A stretch of 9,796 nucleotides of DNA from Coraliomargarita_B sp036735565. Lineage in GTDB: Bacteria; Verrucomicrobiota; Verrucomicrobiia; Opitutales; Coraliomargaritaceae. Shown here piece by piece: positions 7,045-9,796 of the stretch (position 1 is its first letter; each line of letters starts with the position of its first letter). Position numbers and translations under genes: made by a program. The stretch is taken from assembly GCA_036735565.1 (NCBI GenBank), contig DAINOC010000083.1:1-9796 (forward strand). The letters are read 5' to 3'. Below the pieces are notes generated by a model, which worked only from the letters and a program-made list of their open reading frames with translations, had not been told where the DNA came from and made no database searches.

Positions 7045-8653
7045 GTCGGCCGCCACCGATCAGCGCGATCACAGTCTCGAGGCTGTCGGCCTCGGATGCC
7101 GGCTTATCGCGCCGCCAGCGCAGGATACGGGGAAAGCGCACGGCGATGCCGGACTTGTGGCGCTTCGAGGGGCTCACGCCCTCAAAGGCGATTTCGAAGA
7201 CCAGCTCCGGATCGACCCCCCGCACGGGGCCGTGGGATTCAACGGTGTGTTGCCGAATCCAGCGGTCCACCTCGCGAATTTCCTTGTCGGAGAGTCCGGA
7301 GTAGGCCTTGGCAAAGGGGACCAACTCGCCCTCCCGCCAGATGGCGAAGGTATAGTCCGTGTAGAGCCCGGCCCGGCGACCATGGCCCTGCTGCGCGTAA
7401 ACCATGACGGCGTCGATCGTGTAGGGCGCGACCTTCCACTTCCACCACTCGCCCTTGCGGCGTCCGGCGAAGTAGGGGGCCGTTCGCTTTTTCAGCATCA
7501 GGCCTTCGACTTTGTGCGCGCGCGACGCTGCCCGCAGTTGGGCGAGGGCTTCCCAGCTTGACGGCTCGACCAGCGGGGAGAGGCGGAAGTGGTCGCAGAG
7601 CTGGTTGGCGCGGGCCTCCAGACGCTCACGCCGCGCTGCGGTCGGCTGCTCGCGCAGGTCGATGCCGCTCTCCTCGAGCAGGTCATACGCCATGAAAACA
7701 ACCGGCACCTCACGCCGAAGCTTTGGCCCGATCGACTTGCGTCCCAGCCGCCGCTGCAAGGCGGAAAAGGGCATCGGCTGGTCGGCCTCGACATCCCAGG
7801 CGAGAAGCTCTCCATCGAGCACGACCTCCCCGTGCCAGGTGGCCGTCGCCTCGATGACTTCGGGAAACTGTTCGGCGACGAGTTCCTCGCCCCGGGACCA
7901 GAGCAGCACTTCAGCCCCGCGCTTGATGAGCTGGGCGCGGATGCCATCCCACTTCCACTCGATCTGCCAATCCGTGATCGGCCCGAGCGCGTCGGGCCCG
8001 TCATCGTCCAAAGGATAGGCGAGGCAGAATGGATAGGGACGCACCGGATCATCCCGCACGCCCTCGTCCTCGAAGAGTCGACGATAGGCTTCGGCGCTCG
8101 GTTGCCAGTTACCCATCAATCGGTGGGCCATGCTGGCCGGGTCGATCCCGGCCACTTCCGCAAGTGCGCGGGTGACGAGGGTCTGACTCACCCCTACGCG
8201 GAAGCCGCCGGTGAGCAGCTTGTTGAAGATAAATCCGCTGGCCCCATCGAGCTGCGACCAGATTCTGAGCAAGCGGGCCCGTTGCGCTGCAGCATCCAGG
8301 CCGCGCAGGGCGAGTAGCTCCGTTTCGATGAAATCGGCGAGCCCCATATCCATCGGGTCTGATTCCTTTTGCGGACGATTGGCCAGCAGCAGGGCCAGGG
8401 CCTCGGCGAGGTCGCCGACATGGCCGTAGCACTCCTCGACCATCCAGAGTGGGAGGTCGCAGGCCGCGCTGGCCCACTCGCGGAGGTCGCTGGTCTTGAC
8501 GGTGCGCTTGACCCGCTGGCCGGTCAGGAAGAAGACCGCCCAGGCCGCGTCCTCCGCCGCTGCTTCCGCGAAGTAAGTTTTCAAGGCGGCGAGTTTCGCC
8601 GTCGTCCGGGTTGAGGCATCCAGCGCCATGTAGAGCTCGGTGAACCGCTTCAT
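7040..8653 (-). CDS. ATP-dependent DNA ligase (ligase-associated repair cluster type)
   Basis: The enzyme has 537 residues and seals nicks in duplex DNA using ATP, through a covalent lysyl-AMP intermediate. The N-terminal ~200 residues are a helical DNA-binding region (includes FFLTGQRVKR). Nucleotidyltransferase motif I is KWDGIR at 234-239, so K234 is the expected adenylated lysine. SRGEE near 258-262 fits motif Ia/III surroundings, EGLMLK (383-388) is motif IV, and WWKWK (403-407) is motif V. The C-terminal ~130 residues form the OB-fold domain. Architecture and context match the bacterial ATP ligase family that co-occurs with Lhr-Core helicase, an MBL exonuclease and a phosphoesterase. 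It is distinct from the essential NAD-dependent LigA, so a repair role is likely. The start ATG (8653-8651) overlaps the exonuclease TGA as ATGA and is preceded by a strong GAGGAGGAAA, so the two are translationally coupled. The stop lies in a repeat element. Confidence 0.95.
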   Translation of the reverse strand: MKRFTELYMALDASTRTTAKLAALKTYFAEAAAEDAAWAVFFLTGQRVKRTVKTSDLREWASAACDLPLWMVEECYGHVGDLAEALALLLANRPQKESDPMDMGLADFIETELLALRGLDAAAQRARLLRIWSQLDGASGFIFNKLLTGGFRVGVSQTLVTRALAEVAGIDPASMAHRLMGNWQPSAEAYRRLFEDEGVRDDPVRPYPFCLAYPLDDDGPDALGPITDWQIEWKWDGIRAQLIKRGAEVLLWSRGEELVAEQFPEVIEATATWHGEVVLDGELLAWDVEADQPMPFSALQRRLGRKSIGPKLRREVPVVFMAYDLLEESGIDLREQPTAARRERLEARANQLCDHFRLSPLVEPSSWEALAQLRAASRAHKVEGLMLKKRTAPYFAGRRKGEWWKWKVAPYTIDAVMVYAQQGHGRRAGLYTDYTFAIWREGELVPFAKAYSGLSDKEIREVDRWIRQHTVESHGPVRGVDPELVFEIAFEGVSPSKRHKSGIAVRFPRILRWRRDKPASEADSLETVIALIGGGRR

Positions 8654-9696
8654 GACGGTGTTTCCTCCTCGGCTGCTGCTTCGTTTTCACCATCGCCGAC
8701 GTAGCGGGTGGGTATTTCGTAGGCCTCGAGCCCACGCGTCTCGTTCAGCCAGCGGATCAGTGGCGCTGCGTAGCCATGGGTCACGCCCACCGTGTCGGCG
8801 CCGCTCGCATCGATGGCTGCCACCAGCCCCGGCCAGTCGACGTGATCGGAAAGCACAAAGCCCCGGTCGAGCGCCCGCCGCCTCCGGGCACCGCGCACCG
8901 CCATCCACCCGGAGGCAAAGGCCAGCGAGTAGGGTGCAAAGCGCCGGATCCAGGGAGTGTTTTGGGCAGACCCGGGCGCGACAATCAACCCGCGCCCGGC
9001 GAGTTGGCTCTTCGTCTCGGCATTGGCATGCAGGGTAGCCGGCACCGGTCGTCCGGCGGCGCGGTAGTGTGGGTTCAGCTTTTCCACAGCCCCGTGCACG
9101 CCGATCGGGCCGATGCTGGGATCGAGACCGCAAAGCACGCGTTGGGCCTTCCCGAGGGCGTAGGCAAAGAGGATACTCGTTCGGCCCTCGGCTTGGTTGG
9201 CTCGCCACCAGTCGTTGATTTGCCGGAAAACCTCGGCTGGGTCCGGCCAGCGATAGATCGGCAGGCCGAAGGTCGACTCCGTGATCAAGTGATGGCAGCG
9301 CACCGGCTCAAAGGCCTCGCAGGAAACATCCGGCTGTGTCTTGTAGTCGCCGGTCACCACCCAGACCTCGCCGCGGTGCTCGACCCGGATCTGCCCGGAG
9401 CCGAGGAGGTGTCCGGCTGGGTGGAAAGAGACCTCGACCGCACCGATCCGCCGCCGCTCGCCGAAGGGCAGCCCCTCGATCGCGGCCTCCTGTCCGACCC
9501 GTTCGCGAACGATCTCGATGCCCGGCTGTGCCGTGAGATAAGAGCCCATCCCGTAGCGGGCATGGTCGCTGTGACCATGGGTGATCAGTGCGCGATCCAC
9601 CTTCCTCCAGGGGTCGATAAAGAAGTCGCCGGCCTCGCAGTAGAGTCCCTGCGGGGTCGGCCGGATGAGCGGCGGCTTGGTGGAGGGAGCTCCCAT
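8650..9696 (-). CDS. Ligase-associated DNA exonuclease, metallo-beta-lactamase fold
   Basis: The protein has 348 residues, close to the usual ~330-340 for this family. The metal-binding signature HGHSDH is at 40-45. Further conserved segments follow: HPAGHLLGSG (92-101, H96), GDYK (116-119, D117), SDHVDW (283-288, H285) and THGYA (H307). Together these are the MBL/beta-CASP-like motifs 1 to C expected of a metal-dependent nuclease related to CPSF73/SNM1-type enzymes. Family members processed in the Pseudomonas putida cluster act as manganese-dependent DNA nucleases (established for the family, not shown here). It probably trims DNA ends or removes damaged nucleotides before the ligase seals the break. 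It is the first gene of a two-gene unit, and its TGA overlaps the ligase ATG by 4 nt. The start at ATG 9696 has only a weak Shine-Dalgarno candidate (AGAGGA about 14 nt upstream). Family assignment is firm; the precise substrate is not known. Confidence 0.93.
   Translation of the reverse strand: MGAPSTKPPLIRPTPQGLYCEAGDFFIDPWRKVDRALITHGHSDHARYGMGSYLTAQPGIEIVRERVGQEAAIEGLPFGERRRIGAVEVSFHPAGHLLGSGQIRVEHRGEVWVVTGDYKTQPDVSCEAFEPVRCHHLITESTFGLPIYRWPDPAEVFRQINDWWRANQAEGRTSILFAYALGKAQRVLCGLDPSIGPIGVHGAVEKLNPHYRAAGRPVPATLHANAETKSQLAGRGLIVAPGSAQNTPWIRRFAPYSLAFASGWMAVRGARRRRALDRGFVLSDHVDWPGLVAAIDASGADTVGVTHGYAAPLIRWLNETRGLEAYEIPTRYVGDGENEAAAEEETPS
8661..8670 (-). promoter_or_regulatory. Strong Shine-Dalgarno sequence for the ligase gene, inside the exonuclease 3' end
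   Basis: GAGGAGGAAA on the minus strand ends 7 nt before the ligase ATG, and its GGAGG core ends about 10 nt before it. It is the only clear Shine-Dalgarno sequence in the window. It fixes the ligase start and lies within the last codons (Glu-Glu-Glu-Thr) of the exonuclease gene. A strong site at an ATGA junction suggests that ligase translation does not rely only on re-initiation. Confidence 0.75.
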
Positions 9697-9702
9697 TCGA
9701 CC

Positions 9703-9731
9703 GAAGTAAGCATTCCTCTCGCAGATGTCAA
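9703..9731 (-). promoter_or_regulatory. Candidate sigma70-type promoter for the exonuclease-ligase operon
   Basis: A perfect TTGACA lies on the minus strand at 9731-9726. Seventeen bases on (9708-9703) is TACTTC, a poor match to TATAAT. If used, transcription would begin at or within a base or two of the ATG at 9696, giving a leaderless message. The -35 box is strong but the -10 box is weak, so this is tentative. No better promoter was seen between 9697 and 9796. Confidence 0.3.
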
Positions 9732-9747
9732 AAAAGTGCCTGCCTCT

Positions 9748-9774
9748 GCGGCTTGTCGGAGACGTCGCCCTACC
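9748..9774 (+). repeat. 27-bp dispersed intergenic repeat, copy 4
   Basis: The unit is GCGGCTTGTCGGAGAC, then GT, then CGCCCTACC, identical to the copies at 3981-4007 and 7018-7044 except at bases 17-18. It lies 51 bp upstream of the exonuclease start codon, and the window ends 22 bp further on. Flanking bases are not shared with the other copies beyond a CG-rich base or two, which marks the 27-bp unit as the conserved element. Confidence 0.85.
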
Positions 9775-9796
9775 TTAAAAATCCGCCATTCGCTTT

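Noticed and set aside
7589..8317. Open frame of 242 codons on the + strand opposite the ligase
   Set aside because: It is antisense to the ligase nucleotidyltransferase domain, shows no recognisable motif, and the ligase is clearly the real gene.
8109..8735. Open frame of 208 codons on the - strand at the exonuclease-ligase junction
   Set aside because: It is in another frame of the same strand, covering the ligase N-terminus. Its Arg/Pro/Gly-rich composition is typical of a frame shadow in GC-rich DNA, and the ligase frame is supported by motifs and a strong ribosome binding site.

Overview
The window reads as a piece of a high-GC bacterial chromosome. It carries six protein genes (one cut by the left edge) plus a family of short intergenic repeats. 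Lineage cannot be proved from the sequence. Shine-Dalgarno signals are weak before four of the five gene starts visible here, the gene content is ordinary, and a 27-bp repeat lies between genes. I would guess an environmental Gram-negative, possibly of the Verrucomicrobiota (Opitutae-like), but this is an inference held with low confidence.

Left part (1-3914, + strand): surface-glycan genes. The end of a soluble GT2 glycosyltransferase of the polyprenyl-phosphate-sugar-synthase type (2-208) is followed by two large multi-spanning GT-C glycosyltransferases (241-2073 and 2277-3914). The likely logic is that the GT2 enzyme charges a lipid-phosphate carrier with a sugar, and the GT-C enzymes use that lipid-linked sugar outside the cytoplasmic membrane. 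The 203 bp between the two GT-C genes is AT-rich at its right end and holds a 14-bp perfect palindrome.

Middle (3915-4129): the second GT-C gene and valS converge here. The 215-bp gap holds two full copies of the 27-bp repeat in opposite orientation, able to form a long imperfect hairpin. A third, truncated copy starts right after the GT-C stop codon.

Right part (4130-9696, - strand), in order of transcription: a metallo-beta-lactamase-fold DNA exonuclease (9696-8650), an ATP-dependent DNA ligase (8653-7040) joined to it by a 4-nt ATGA overlap, then after 153 bp valyl-tRNA synthetase (6886-4130). The exonuclease and ligase are two members of the four-gene ligase-associated DNA repair cluster (helicase Lhr-Core, exonuclease, phosphoesterase, ligase). 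The helicase and phosphoesterase are not next to them here. A repeat copy overlaps the end of the ligase gene and supplies its stop codon. Another copy lies upstream of the exonuclease gene, near the right edge.

No tRNA, rRNA, CRISPR array, insertion sequence or phage gene was seen. The most notable non-coding observation is the repeat family. The most notable coding observation is the reduced two-gene exonuclease-ligase operon.
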